A DNA stretch of 64,000 nt from assembly GCF_000282135.1 (NCBI RefSeq), contig NZ_AKJW01000080.1, forward strand, positions 50,353-114,352, read 5' to 3'. The position numbers and the translations under genes were made by a program. The notes beneath the pieces are model-generated. The model was not told the DNA's origin. It was given only the letters and a program-made list of their open reading frames with translations, and made no database searches. This DNA comes from Herbaspirillum sp. CF444. GTDB lineage: Bacteria > Pseudomonadota > Gammaproteobacteria > Burkholderiales > Burkholderiaceae_D. Positions 17,401-26,732 of the stretch are shown piece by piece. Every line of letters starts with the position of its first letter. Position 1 is the first letter of the stretch.

Positions 17401-17853
17401 TCAGCTTTCCATCGCGATCAGCTTCTTGCGCAAGACCGTAAGGCCATGCCGCAGCTGCGCGATCTCTTCTTCGGAGTTGTCGCTCATGGCCTGATCGGTC
17501 ACCTGGTCGACGATGACCTTGGCCTGCCAAAACATCTCGCGTCCGCGGTCCGTGATCTGCACCACCACCGATCGCTTGTCATGTTCAGAAGCGCTGCGCG
17601 CAATCCATCCGCGCGCTTCCATCGCGTGCAGGATGCGGGTGACGCGGGTACGCTCATAGGCGGTCCATTGCGCCAGTTCCTGCATCGTCAGCGGCCCCTT
17701 GCGCAGTATGGCGCTCAGGGTCCGGTATTCCGTGGGAAGGATTTCCAGCGGCCGCAAAGCGTCTTGCAACAAGTGATTGCGCCGGTACACCACCTGCGTG
17801 CACAGGAAGAAAAGATGCGTTTCCAGTTCCGCTTGATTTGACTGATCTGACAT
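17401..17853 (-). CDS. MarR-family transcriptional regulator
   Basis: 150 residues with the MarR arrangement: N-terminal dimerisation helix (ETHLFFLCTQVVYRRN), winged helix with LTMQELAQWTAYERTRVTRILHAMEARGWI as recognition element, and the wing EHDKRSVVVQITDRGREMFW carrying the D-[KR]-R-S signature. It likely represses its own gene or a neighbour and responds to small phenolics or oxidants. No partner gene is obvious: it is followed by the AT-rich spacer and preceded by a tandem Lrp gene on the same strand. Confidence 0.9.
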   Translation of the reverse strand: MSDQSNQAELETHLFFLCTQVVYRRNHLLQDALRPLEILPTEYRTLSAILRKGPLTMQELAQWTAYERTRVTRILHAMEARGWIARSASEHDKRSVVVQITDRGREMFWQAKVIVDQVTDQAMSDNSEEEIAQLRHGLTVLRKKLIAMES

Positions 17854-17901
17854 TTTTTAATGAACAAAAAATTGACGATATATCTGCTGCGCCCGGCAAG
17901 C

Positions 17902-18390
17902 TTATTCCTCCAGCGGCAGGGCCAGCGTTTCCTTGATCTCTTCCATCACCACATAACTCTTGGACTGCGCCGCGCCCGGCAGTTGCAGCAAGATGTCGCC
18001 GAGCAGCTTGCGGTATTCCGCCATGCCGCGGATACGCGCCTTGATCAGGTAGTCGAAATCGCCCGACACCAGATGACATTCCTGTACTTCGGGGATGCGC
18101 AGCACCTCGCGACGGAACTGCTCGAACATATTTCCCGACTTATGGTTAAGAGTGATCTCCACGAACACCAGCAAGGTCGCCCCCAGCGTTTCCGGATTGA
18201 TGCGCGCGTAATAGCCGCTGATGACGCCGTCGCGCTCCATGCGCTTGACGCGCTCGATGCATGGCGTGATCGACAGGCCGACCTGCTCGCCGAGATCTTT
18301 CATCGAGATGCGGCCGTCCTTTTGCAGGACCGCCAGGATCTTGCGGTCGAGCTTGTCCAGGGTGCGTACTGAAAGCTGCTGCGTTCTCAT
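17902..18390 (-). CDS. Lrp/AsnC-family regulator, probable regulator of dadA
   Basis: 162 residues. The N-terminal HTH reads LDRKILAVLQKDGRISMKDLGEQVGLSITPCIERVKRMERDGVI and the C-terminal RAM effector domain contains GDFDYLIKARIRGMAEYRKLL. The gene is divergent from dadA, with 105 bp of AT-rich spacer between start codons, the standard placement of a DadR/BkdR-type activator that senses L-alanine or related amino acids. Effector identity is inferred from context. Confidence 0.92.
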   Translation of the reverse strand: MRTQQLSVRTLDKLDRKILAVLQKDGRISMKDLGEQVGLSITPCIERVKRMERDGVISGYYARINPETLGATLLVFVEITLNHKSGNMFEQFRREVLRIPEVQECHLVSGDFDYLIKARIRGMAEYRKLLGDILLQLPGAAQSKSYVVMEEIKETLALPLEE

Positions 18391-18495
18391 TATTTTTTCT
18401 CGTTTTTAGCAATTAATACACAAACAAAGACTGCTTATTTATCAATATCATAGTTTTAAATTCTATATCCGTATAACTATTTCAGGGAAATCACC

Positions 18496-19779
18496 ATGCG
18501 TGTCGTCATTCTGGGCAGCGGCGTCATCGGCGTCACCAGCGCGTACTACCTCGCCAAGGCCGGCCATCAGGTCACCGTGCTCGATCGCCAGCCCGGTCCG
18601 GCGCTGGAGACCAGCTTCGGCAACGCCGGCCAGATCTCGCCCGGTTACGCCTCGCCATGGGCAGCACCCGGCATCCCGCTCAAGGCCCTGAAATGGATGT
18701 TTGAAGAACACGCGCCGCTGGCGATCCGCCTCGACGGCACGCTGCAGCAGCTGCGCTGGATGTGGCAAATGCTGCGCAACTGCAATGCCGACCGCTACGC
18801 CGTCAACAAGGAACGCATGGTGCGCCTGGCCGAATACAGCCGCGACTGCTTCCGCCAGCTGCGCGCCGACACCGGCATAGCTTACGAAGGCCGCCAGCAA
18901 GGCACGCTGCAACTGTTCCGCACGCAAGAGCAATTCGACGGTGCGCAAAAGGATATCGCCGTGCTGCGCCAGACCGGGGTGCCCTACGAGCTGCTGACCC
19001 GCGACCAGCTCGCCGGCGCCGAACCGGCGCTGGCCAAGGTCAGCCACAAACTGACCGGCGGTCTGCGCCTGCCGAACGACGAAACCGGCGATTGCCAACT
19101 GTTCACTACCAAACTGGCCGCAATGGCCGAAGAACTGGGCGTGCGCTTCCGTTACGGCGTCGACATCGAGGCGCTGGCTATGGCCGGCGGCGAAATCGAC
19201 GGCGTGGTGTGCGGCAAGGAGCTGGTCAAGGCCGACAGCTACGTGGTGGCGCTGGGTTCCTACTCCACCAACTTCCTGCGCAACATCGTCGACATCCCGG
19301 TGTATCCGCTCAAGGGCTATTCGATCACCGTGCCGGTGGTCAATGCCGAAGCGGCGCCGGTATCGACCATCCTCGACGAAACCTACAAGATCGCCGTCAC
19401 GCGTTTCGACAACCGCATCCGCGTGGGCGGCATGGCGGAAGTGGTCGGCTTCAACAAGGAACTCAATCCGAAACGCCGCGCGACGCTGGAAATGGTGGTC
19501 AACGACCTGTTCCCCGGCGCCGGCAATACCGCGCAAGCCAGTTTCTGGACCGGCCTGCGTCCGATGACGCCGGACGGCACGCCCGTCGTCGGCGCCACGC
19601 CGATCGGCAACCTGTTCATCAACAGCGGCCACGGCACGTTGGGCTGGACGATGTCGTGCGGTTCCGGCCAACTGCTGTCGGATCTGATCTCGGGCCGACG
19701 TCCGGCCATCGCCTCGGACGATTTGTCGGTGGCGCGTTATATGGGGCGGCAACAATTCCACGCCACGGCGACGGCCTGA
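18496..19779 (+). CDS. dadA: D-amino-acid dehydrogenase DadA
   Basis: 427 residues (E. coli DadA is 432). The FAD-binding Rossmann motif [21 protein letters not shown] opens the protein, followed by the family segment [22 protein letters not shown]. The C-terminal FAD/substrate block is [18 protein letters not shown] with [20 protein letters not shown]. It oxidises D-alanine and other D-amino acids to 2-oxo acids at the inner membrane, feeding electrons to quinone. AGGGAA lies seven bases before the ATG. Divergent Lrp gene upstream, rho-independent terminator downstream; no alanine racemase dadX is adjacent. Confidence 0.95.
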   Translation: MRVVILGSGVIGVTSAYYLAKAGHQVTVLDRQPGPALETSFGNAGQISPGYASPWAAPGIPLKALKWMFEEHAPLAIRLDGTLQQLRWMWQMLRNCNADRYAVNKERMVRLAEYSRDCFRQLRADTGIAYEGRQQGTLQLFRTQEQFDGAQKDIAVLRQTGVPYELLTRDQLAGAEPALAKVSHKLTGGLRLPNDETGDCQLFTTKLAAMAEELGVRFRYGVDIEALAMAGGEIDGVVCGKELVKADSYVVALGSYSTNFLRNIVDIPVYPLKGYSITVPVVNAEAAPVSTILDETYKIAVTRFDNRIRVGGMAEVVGFNKELNPKRRATLEMVVNDLFPGAGNTAQASFWTGLRPMTPDGTPVVGATPIGNLFINSGHGTLGWTMSCGSGQLLSDLISGRRPAIASDDLSVARYMGRQQFHATATA

Positions 19780-19824
19780 CACGCTGCAAGTCACGGCGGA
19801 TCACGACTCCAGCGACAACCTACC

Positions 19825-19855
19825 AAGCCGAAGCATTGCGCTTCGGCTTTTTTCA
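19825..19855 (+). terminator. dadA terminator
   Basis: A stem AAGCCGAAGC/GCTTCGGCTT with a four-base loop and a run of T, 46 bp after the dadA stop codon. Confidence 0.9.
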
Positions 19856-20079
19856 TTTCCCGTTTCGTCCGACGATGATCGCCCATGTAGGAAACGTCCC
19901 ACATGTGCTGTCTGGTTACACTGACATTCCTGCCGACGCAATACGCCGATAATCGATCCGTCGACGGTTGCATCTCACAACGCCCCTCCGCCGTTCACGA
20001 TCAAGTCATTCTGCCGGAAGCGACAATCCGCAATCTGCAGCCATCCGCAAACGCAAGCTCTCTTGAAGAAAGACTTCGT

Positions 20080-21210
20080 ATGCATACACAAGTCCATCGC
20101 GATGCGACCTGCACTCCAGGCTCGAACCCGGCCATGCCAACTGCAAAAAAAATCGCCCGGGAAAGCGGTCTGCGCTACGTCAACGACGACACGCCCGGCA
20201 TCAGCCGCAGGCGCGATCATGGCGACTTCATCTATACCGACGGCGATGGCAAGATCATTCATGACAACGCTCTCCTGGCCCGCATCAAAGCGCTCGCCGT
20301 TCCTCCCGCCTGGGAGGACGTGTGGATCTGTCCCTGGCCCAACGGCCACATCCAGGCCACCGGGCGCGATGCGCGCGAACGCAAGCAATATCGTTATCAC
20401 GCGCGCTGGCGCATCGTGCGCGACGAGGTTAAATACCAGCGCATGATCAGCTTTGCCCAGGTATTGCCGCAGATACGCAAATGCCTCGAGCACGACCTCA
20501 AGAGACCCGGAATGAGCAAGCAGAAAATACTGGCGACGGTCATCTATCTGCTGCAGGCCACGCTCATGCGTGTGGGTAACGACGAATATGCGCGCAGTAA
20601 TCAGTCGTTCGGCATGACCACCTTGCGCAATCGTCACGTCAAGGTCGACGGCGCCGACATCAAGTTCCATTTTCGCGGCAAGAGCGGCGTGCAGCACACC
20701 ATCAAACTGCACGATCCTTACATGGTGCGCATCGTGCGCAAGCTGCTCGACTTGCCGGGGCAGGATTTGTTCCAATACGTCGATCAGGCCGGAGAAACGC
20801 ACACCATCGGCTCCGGCGACGTCAACGACTATCTGCATGAAATCACGGGCGAGGATTACACCGCCAAGGATTTCCGCACCTGGGCCGGGACCGTACTGGC
20901 GGCGCTGGCGCTCAACGAATTCAAGCAGTTCGACTCACAGGCGCAGGCCAAGAAGAATGTCGTGCAGGCGATCGAACACGTGGCCATGAAACTGGGCAAT
21001 ACGCCGACGATCTGCCGCAAGTGCTACGTCCACCCCGACGTGATCTCGTCCTATCTGGACGGCGTCACCGCGGGCACGCTCAAGCAGCAGGTGCACGACA
21101 ACCTGGTCCACGACTTGCACGCCCTGAGTCCGGAAGAAGCGGCCGTGCTGGCGCTGCTGCAACAACGCTTGCAGGAAGAACCCGGAAAGCAGAAACCGCA
21201 CAAGCGATAA
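20080..21210 (+). CDS. DNA topoisomerase IB
   Basis: A 376-residue bacterial type IB topoisomerase, which relaxes supercoils through a 3'-phosphotyrosyl intermediate. The N-terminal domain contains SGLRYVNDDTPGISRRRDHGDF and PPAWEDVWICPWPNGHIQATGRDARERKQYRYH. The catalytic domain has LMRVGNDEYARSNQSFGMTTLRNRHV (Arg), FRGKSGVQH, KDFRTWAGTV (Arg) and the nucleophile in HPDVISSY (Tyr325). The ATG at 20080 follows GAAGAAAG; a longer frame from 19903 is unlike the family, and ATG 20134 is an alternative. It stands alone, bounded by terminators. Confidence 0.93.
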   Translation: MHTQVHRDATCTPGSNPAMPTAKKIARESGLRYVNDDTPGISRRRDHGDFIYTDGDGKIIHDNALLARIKALAVPPAWEDVWICPWPNGHIQATGRDARERKQYRYHARWRIVRDEVKYQRMISFAQVLPQIRKCLEHDLKRPGMSKQKILATVIYLLQATLMRVGNDEYARSNQSFGMTTLRNRHVKVDGADIKFHFRGKSGVQHTIKLHDPYMVRIVRKLLDLPGQDLFQYVDQAGETHTIGSGDVNDYLHEITGEDYTAKDFRTWAGTVLAALALNEFKQFDSQAQAKKNVVQAIEHVAMKLGNTPTICRKCYVHPDVISSYLDGVTAGTLKQQVHDNLVHDLHALSPEEAAVLALLQQRLQEEPGKQKPHKR

Positions 21211-21248
21211 AAAAATCGGCTTCCCATTTGCGTGGAAAGCCGATTTTT
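21208..21248. terminator. Bidirectional terminator between topoisomerase IB and Fsr-like genes
   Basis: The stem AAAAATCGGCTTCCC/GGAAAGCCGATTTTT has one mismatch and T-runs on both strands; it lies between two convergent genes and can serve both. Confidence 0.9.
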
Positions 21249-21270
21249 CGTTTTGGAAAGACCAACAACG

Positions 21271-22506
21271 CTAAGCCGCCACCGGCGCTTTCTCCAGCTT
21301 CGGCAGGAAAGCAGCCAGCAAGCCGATCAGCGGCAGGAAGGCGCAGACCTGATACACGAAGAAAATATCGGTGACGTCAGCCAGCTTGCCCAGCAACGCC
21401 GCGCCGATACCCCCCATGCCGAACGCAAATCCGAAGAACAGACCCGACACGGTGCCGACCTTGCCCGGCATCAGTTCTTGCGCGAACACCAGGATCGCCG
21501 AGAAGGCCGACGCCAGGATCATGCCGATGATGACCGTCAGTACGCCGGTCCAGAACAGGTTGGCGTACGGCAGCATCAGCGTGAACGGCGCCACGCCGAG
21601 GATCGAGACCCAGATCACCAGCTTGCGGCCGACGCGGTCGCCGATCGGTCCGCCCAGCACGGTGCCCACCGCCACCGCAAACAGGAACACGAACAGGTGG
21701 ATCTGCGCATCCTGCACCGACAGCTGGAATTTGCTGATCAGATAAAACGTGAAGTAGCTCGACAGGCTGGCCATGTAGAAATACTTGGAAAAGATCAGCA
21801 GCAACAGGATGCCGACCGCCATGATGACCTTGTTGCGCGGCAGCTCGACGTAACCGGCGGATTTCTTCTTCGCCTTGGTCTTGCCGGCCAGTTGCTGGCG
21901 TTGGTACCAGTGACCGATCTGGCGCAGCACGACAATGGCGATCAGCGCCGCGATGGTGAACCACGCAATGCTGCGTTGACCGCCCGGGATGATGATCCAT
22001 GCCGCCAGCAAGGGTCCCATCGCGCTGCCGGCGTTGCCGCCGACCTGGAACAGCGATTGGGCAAGGCCGTGTCGACCTCCCGAGGCCATGCGCGCCACGC
22101 GCGAGGCTTCGGGGTGGAATACCGAAGAGCCGGTGCCGACCAGCGCCGCAGCGACCAGCAGCACGCCGAAATTCGGTGCGACCGACAGCAGCAGCAAACC
22201 GCACAAGGTGGAACCCATGCCGATGGCCAGCGAATACGGTTTCGGATGTTTGTCGGTGTACAGGCCGACCAGCGGCTGCAGCAGCGAAGCCGTCACCTGG
22301 AAGGTCAGGGTGATCAGACCGATCTGGGCGAAGCTCAGGTGGAAGTTGCCCTTCAACAGCGGATAAATCGCCAGCAGCAGCGATTGGATCATGTCGTTGA
22401 GGAAGTGCGAAAAACTGATCGCGCCGAGGACGCGGAAACCGGTTTTTTCTGCGGCCTGTTTCTCTGCTGCCTGAGGCATTTCCGGCGGGTTGAGCGCTGT
22501 CTCCAT
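21271..22506 (-). CDS. MFS exporter, fosmidomycin-resistance (Fsr) type
   Basis: A 411-residue, 12-helix major facilitator. GAISFSHFLNDMIQSLLLAIYPLLK with the following LSFAQIGLITLTFQ is the Fsr signature, and HPEASRVARMASGGRHGLAQS and GPIGDRVGRK are the loop motifs. Fsr exports fosmidomycin in E. coli, but most homologues have unknown natural substrates, so drug resistance should not be assumed. The ATG at 22504-22506 is the first to give a family-like N-terminus. Confidence 0.88.
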   Translation of the reverse strand: METALNPPEMPQAAEKQAAEKTGFRVLGAISFSHFLNDMIQSLLLAIYPLLKGNFHLSFAQIGLITLTFQVTASLLQPLVGLYTDKHPKPYSLAIGMGSTLCGLLLLSVAPNFGVLLVAAALVGTGSSVFHPEASRVARMASGGRHGLAQSLFQVGGNAGSAMGPLLAAWIIIPGGQRSIAWFTIAALIAIVVLRQIGHWYQRQQLAGKTKAKKKSAGYVELPRNKVIMAVGILLLLIFSKYFYMASLSSYFTFYLISKFQLSVQDAQIHLFVFLFAVAVGTVLGGPIGDRVGRKLVIWVSILGVAPFTLMLPYANLFWTGVLTVIIGMILASAFSAILVFAQELMPGKVGTVSGLFFGFAFGMGGIGAALLGKLADVTDIFFVYQVCAFLPLIGLLAAFLPKLEKAPVAA

Positions 22507-22621
22507 GATGGCCTGTCTTATAGTGGGATGGGAAACCCGAAATTTTAGACCTCTTGGCCGGATTTGTCTTTTGACGCCCCATTTTGGGTCGCGCCGCCGG
22601 GTGCGGCGCAAGATTCAGGAT

Positions 22622-23269
22622 TCAAGCGGCCCTGCGAAAAGTCAGGTTGTAGCGACACTTGCCGGTCAGTTCGTGCACGCCCTCCGCCAGCGTGTCGACG
22701 CCATGGAAACGCAAGCGCGCCAGGCCGCCCCACACCACTACGTCGCCGCTTTCCAGGCGCATGCGCACCGGCTTGTCGGCACGCTCGCTGCCGCCGAACA
22801 GAAAGGCGGCCGGCAAACCCAGCGACACCGATACGATGGGTTGCGCCATGTCGCCTTCATTCTTGTCCTGATGCAGCGACATGCGCGCACCGGGAACGTA
22901 GCGGTTGATCAGACAGGCGTCCGGCATGAACTTGTCGAAACCGGCCGCAAGCGCCGCCCTCGCCGCCAGCTCTGCAAACACGCCCGGCATCGCCGGCCAC
23001 GGCCGCTGCGACAGCGGATCGTCGCGCTGATAGCGATAGCCGCGCCGGTCGGTGACCCAGCCGAACTCGCCGCAATTGCTCATCGCCACCGACATGGTGT
23101 AACCGCCCGGCGTCTGCATCTGGCGGAACGGCGCCTGCGCGGTCACCTGTTCGATGGCTTGCACCAACGCTGCAGCCTGTTCGTCGGCAAAGGCGCGCAG
23201 CCACGTGGCGCCGTCGTCGATCCGCTCGACGGACGGCGCGCGCAATGCGGCGAACAGATCGCCGGTCAT
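22622..23269 (-). CDS. alkB: DNA oxidative demethylase AlkB
   Basis: 215 residues of the Fe(II)/2-oxoglutarate dioxygenase AlkB. Features are the nucleotide-lid region TPGGYTMSVAMSNCG, the iron ligands in SLHQDKNEGD (H-x-D) and a distal His in FHGVDTLAEGVHELTG, and the 2-oxoglutarate-binding RYNLTFR at the C-terminus. It removes 1-methyladenine and 3-methylcytosine from DNA. It lies 22 bp downstream of ada on the same strand, so the pair forms an adaptive-response operon. Confidence 0.95.
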   Translation of the reverse strand: MTGDLFAALRAPSVERIDDGATWLRAFADEQAAALVQAIEQVTAQAPFRQMQTPGGYTMSVAMSNCGEFGWVTDRRGYRYQRDDPLSQRPWPAMPGVFAELAARAALAAGFDKFMPDACLINRYVPGARMSLHQDKNEGDMAQPIVSVSLGLPAAFLFGGSERADKPVRMRLESGDVVVWGGLARLRFHGVDTLAEGVHELTGKCRYNLTFRRAA

Positions 23270-23291
23270 GGCGTGCTCCGATTCGCTTGCC

Positions 23292-24392
23292 TCACGATTT
23301 CTCCTCTTTTTCGAGCAGGGCTTTCTTGCGCTCGACGCCCCAGCGATAACCCGACAGCGAGCCGTCCATGCGCACCACGCGATGGCAGGGAATCAGCACG
23401 GCAATGGCGTTCGACGCACAGGCGCTGGCGACGGCGCGCACGGCAGACGGCTTGCCGATACGCTGCGCAATATCGGAATACGTCACGCGCGCGCCGGCCG
23501 GGATCTCGCGCAAGGCTTGCCATACGCGTTGCTGGAAGGCGGTGCCGCGCACGTCGAGCGGCAGGTTGAGGTCGCCCTGCGGCGATTCGATGAAGCCGAT
23601 CACTTTGGCGATCAGCTTTTCAAATTCCGCATCGCCGCCGATCAGTTCCGCCTGCGGAAACTGATCCTGCAGGTCGCGCACCAACTGATCCGGATCGTCG
23701 CCCAGCGTGATCGCGCAGACGCCCTTGGCCGTGGTCGCCACCAGGATCGCGCCCAGCCAGCACTGCGCCACGGCAAAATGGATCTGTGCACCGCTGCCGC
23801 CGCTGCGATAGGCGCTCGGCGTCATGCCCAGCCGGCCGCTGGATTCCGCATAGAAACGTCCGCTGGAATTGAAGCCGGCGTCATACATGGCGTTGGTGAC
23901 GGTGTCGCTATCCGCCAATCCGGCACGCAAACGTTGCGCGCGATGCGCCGTCGCATACGCCTTGGGCGTGACGCCGGTCTTTTCTTTGAAGAGGCGATGA
24001 AAATGAAAGCGGCTCATGCCGGCGATCTGCGCCAGTTCGTCCAGCGCAGGCAATTCTTCCGCCTGCTCGATGGCGCGGCACACCATGGCGATGGCCTGCG
24101 CCTGGCGTTCAGTCAGTGCGGCTTCGTTCGGCTTGCAGCGCTTGCAGGCGCGAAAGCCGGCTTGTTCGGCTTGCATGCCGGTATCGTAGAAGGCGACGTT
24201 TTCGCGGCGCGCCTGGCGCGAGGGACACGACGGACGGCAATACACGCCGGTGGTGCGCACGGCGTAATAGAACGTACCGTCGGCGGCTTTGTCGCGTTGC
24301 GTGACGGCCTGCCAGCGCTGGTCGTCGAGGCTGGCGGCGAGCTTGGAAACAGGAGCGGATGAAATGGACTTGCGGGTATTCATACTGGACAT
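23292..24392 (-). CDS. ada: Ada: methylphosphotriester sensor, AraC regulator and O6-methylguanine methyltransferase
   Basis: 366 residues in the full-length Ada layout. The N-terminal zinc domain has four cysteines (Cys52, Cys56, Cys83, Cys86 in VYCRPSCPSR and ACKRCKP). An AraC-type HTH follows with LAQIAGMSRFHFHRLFKEKTGVTPKAY. The C-terminal methyltransferase has the PCHRV active site with acceptor Cys336. Methylation of the zinc-site cysteine turns Ada into an activator of ada-alkB; Cys336 repairs O6-methylguanine. The ATG at 24390-24392 is used; an ATG three codons downstream is equally possible. Confidence 0.95.
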   Translation of the reverse strand: MSSMNTRKSISSAPVSKLAASLDDQRWQAVTQRDKAADGTFYYAVRTTGVYCRPSCPSRQARRENVAFYDTGMQAEQAGFRACKRCKPNEAALTERQAQAIAMVCRAIEQAEELPALDELAQIAGMSRFHFHRLFKEKTGVTPKAYATAHRAQRLRAGLADSDTVTNAMYDAGFNSSGRFYAESSGRLGMTPSAYRSGGSGAQIHFAVAQCWLGAILVATTAKGVCAITLGDDPDQLVRDLQDQFPQAELIGGDAEFEKLIAKVIGFIESPQGDLNLPLDVRGTAFQQRVWQALREIPAGARVTYSDIAQRIGKPSAVRAVASACASNAIAVLIPCHRVVRMDGSLSGYRWGVERKKALLEKEEKS

Positions 24393-24484
24393 GATGACAC
24401 CTTTTGGTTACACGGTCATCGCAGTATGAGCGGCGGGCGGCAGCCTTACACTCCGCCTCTTGCTTTCAAATCCGACACGCTAAA

Positions 24485-25003
24485 TCAGGACGAAAACTTG
24501 ATGCGCTGACGGCTTTGCGCCGGTTGCGTGACGTGGTCCAGCGGCAGCACGTGCGAGTGCTTGATCTGTTTCATGGTGATGTTGGACTTGACGTTGGTCA
24601 CGCCCGGCAGGCGCAGCAAGCGCGTCATCATGAATTCGGAAAACGCCGCCAGGTCCGGCGCGACGATGCGCAGGATATAATCCGCTTCGCCGGTGATGGA
24701 AAAACACTCCATGATTTCCGGCATGCTCTGCACCGCTTTTTCGAACTGGTCGCCGCGTGTTTCGCCCTGGCGATCAAGCGTGACATTGGTGAAGGCCGTG
24801 ACCCCGAGACCGACGACGGCCGGATCCAGCACCGCGGTATAGCGTTCGATGACGTGCGCTTCTTCCAGGCGCTGCACGCGCCGGCTGATCTGGGAGGTCG
24901 ACAGGTGCACTTTCTGGCCGAGGGCGCTGTTGGTGATGTGACCGTCGCGCTGCAGCTCAGCCAGCAAGGCGAGATCAAACCGGTCTACGGTGATGGTGCT
25001 CAT
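24485..25003 (-). CDS. Lrp/AsnC-family regulator, probable regulator of hppD
   Basis: 172 residues. The HTH reads FDLALLAELQRDGHITNSALGQKVHLSTSQISRRVQRLEEAHVI, and the RAM domain contains MECFSITGEADYILRIVAPDLAAFSEFM. It is divergent from the 4-hydroxyphenylpyruvate dioxygenase gene with a 175-bp spacer, so aromatic amino-acid responsive control of that gene is the likely role. Confidence 0.92.
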   Translation of the reverse strand: MSTITVDRFDLALLAELQRDGHITNSALGQKVHLSTSQISRRVQRLEEAHVIERYTAVLDPAVVGLGVTAFTNVTLDRQGETRGDQFEKAVQSMPEIMECFSITGEADYILRIVAPDLAAFSEFMMTRLLRLPGVTNVKSNITMKQIKHSHVLPLDHVTQPAQSRQRIKFSS

Positions 25004-25178
25004 ATCGCCCTCTTCTCCCCATTATTTTGAACAATTTGTGCATCATACCGCGACAAATGCGGAAATAACAATCACATTTTGCACATCTCCTGCAATAAAC
25101 TGAATCAACACACTACCCAGCCCGGAGCGGACGCCAGGTGTTCATGAGACAGCGGCCCGTTCCACATTCCAGGAGACC

Positions 25179-26276
25179 ATGATGGGCCAAGCCACGCACA
25201 TTTCTTCCACCTGCAGCAGCACCGACCTGTTCGACAACCCGATGGGCACCGACGGTTTCGAATTCGTCGAATATGCAGCGCTGGACCCCATGCCGATCGC
25301 CGCCGTGCTGGAGTCGATGGGATTCTCGGCCGTGGCGCGCCACCGCTCCAAGAACGTCACGCTGTATCGCCAGGGCCAGATCAATTTCATCGTGAATGCG
25401 GAACCGGACAGCAACGCAACCGAGTTCGCCAAGGTGCATGGCCTCTCGGTCAACGCCATGGCTTTCCGCGTCAAGGATGCCGCCGCGGTCTACAAGCGCG
25501 CGCTGGAAATGGGCGCCGAAGGCGTGCCGGCCAAGCTCGGTCCGATGGAACTGAACATCCCCGCCATCAAGGGCGTCGGCGGCTCGCTGCTGTATCTGGT
25601 GGATCGCTACGGCGAGCGCGGTTCGATCTACGACATCGATTTTGAATTCTTCCCCAACGTTGAACGCCATCCGGTCGGCGTCGGCCTGACGTATATCGAT
25701 CACCTGACGCACAACGTGGTGCGCGGCGCGATGGATACCTGGTCGTCGTTCTACACGCGCCTGTTCAACTTCCGCGAAATCAAGTATTTCGACATCGAAG
25801 GCAAGCTGACCGGCCTGAAGTCGCGCGCCATGACCAGCCCTTGCGGCAAGATCCGCATCCCGATCAACGAGAGCGCGGACGACAAGTCGCAGATCGAGGA
25901 ATTCATCAAGCAGTACAACGGCGAAGGCATCCAGCACATCGCGCTGGGCACCGACGACATCTACCAGACCGTGCGCATGCTGTATCAGCGCCAGGTGCCG
26001 CTGCAGGACACCATCAACACCTACTACGATCTGGTGGAGCGTCGCATCCCCGGCCACAAGGAAGACCTGGCGGCGCTGCGCGAACTGAAGATCCTGATCG
26101 ACGGCGCACCGACCGAAGGCCAGGGCCTGTTGCTGCAGATTTTTACGCAGACGCTGATCGGACCGATCTTCTTCGAAATCATCCAGCGCAAGGGCAATGA
26201 CGGTTTTGGCGAGGGCAATTTCAAAGCGCTGTTCGAGTCGATCGAATTGGATCAGATCCGCCGTGGCGTCATCTGA
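25179..26276 (+). CDS. hppD: 4-hydroxyphenylpyruvate dioxygenase
   Basis: 365 residues of the HPPD family, converting 4-hydroxyphenylpyruvate to homogentisate in tyrosine degradation. The protein has two vicinal-oxygen-chelate halves. The iron ligands are visible in the second half: His175 in YIDHLTHNV, His253 in [10 protein letters not shown], and Glu333 in FFEIIQRKG, preceded by [19 protein letters not shown] stands three and six bases before two tandem ATGs. No homogentisate dioxygenase gene follows in the window, so the rest of the pathway is elsewhere. Confidence 0.95.
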   Translation: MMGQATHISSTCSSTDLFDNPMGTDGFEFVEYAALDPMPIAAVLESMGFSAVARHRSKNVTLYRQGQINFIVNAEPDSNATEFAKVHGLSVNAMAFRVKDAAAVYKRALEMGAEGVPAKLGPMELNIPAIKGVGGSLLYLVDRYGERGSIYDIDFEFFPNVERHPVGVGLTYIDHLTHNVVRGAMDTWSSFYTRLFNFREIKYFDIEGKLTGLKSRAMTSPCGKIRIPINESADDKSQIEEFIKQYNGEGIQHIALGTDDIYQTVRMLYQRQVPLQDTINTYYDLVERRIPGHKEDLAALRELKILIDGAPTEGQGLLLQIFTQTLIGPIFFEIIQRKGNDGFGEGNFKALFESIELDQIRRGVI

Positions 26277-26405
26277 TCTCATTGCAAAAAAGCAATCTCA
26301 TGGCGGTGCTCCGGACGATCCGGCACACCGCCTTATTTTTGCCTTGTCCTAAAGAAATCGCGCATGAGGTCGTAAAAGGAAGTACTACTTCTGCGAGGGA
26401 ACACC

Positions 26406-26693
26406 ATGCCTGCCAGCGCTCAATTCGGGAAATACGCCGCCAACGCCGCTTCTGCCGTCGTCGAGGATATTTCCGAGCGCATCCGGCAGTTGGCTTGCCA
26501 GATTCGTGAGCTGCAACAGCAGTTGCAACAAGTGCTGTCATCCCTCTCCGAACAAGACCTGAACCAGCTGCGCCAACGCATCCAGGCGCACTACCAGGAA
26601 ATCTTCCGGCTGGAAAAAGAGAAAGCCCGCAGTCGCGATCGCAACGACAGCTATCTCAGCGTCGTGCTGTCGGTCGCCACCAGCAACACCTGA
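26406..26693 (+). CDS. Small coiled-coil hypothetical protein
   Basis: 95 residues, not recognised. The middle (about 22-78) is a strongly heptad-like, Gln/Leu/Arg-rich helix (IRQLACQIRELQQQLQQVL, LEKEKARSR), so it should form a coiled coil. No signal peptide or membrane segment. GAGGGA sits six bases before the ATG, and codon use matches the neighbours, which supports it as real. A 13-bp palindrome (26379-26391) lies just upstream and could be an operator. Confidence 0.65.
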   Translation: MPASAQFGKYAANAASAVVEDISERIRQLACQIRELQQQLQQVLSSLSEQDLNQLRQRIQAHYQEIFRLEKEKARSRDRNDSYLSVVLSVATSNT

Positions 26694-26732
26694 TTTTCAG
26701 CACAGCCTCAACGTCAATTCCGTCACCCTGCT

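Noticed and set aside
21271..22506. Reading the Fsr-like gene as an antibiotic-resistance determinant
   Set aside because: Membership of the family alone does not show resistance; the gene is chromosomal with core neighbours and normal composition.
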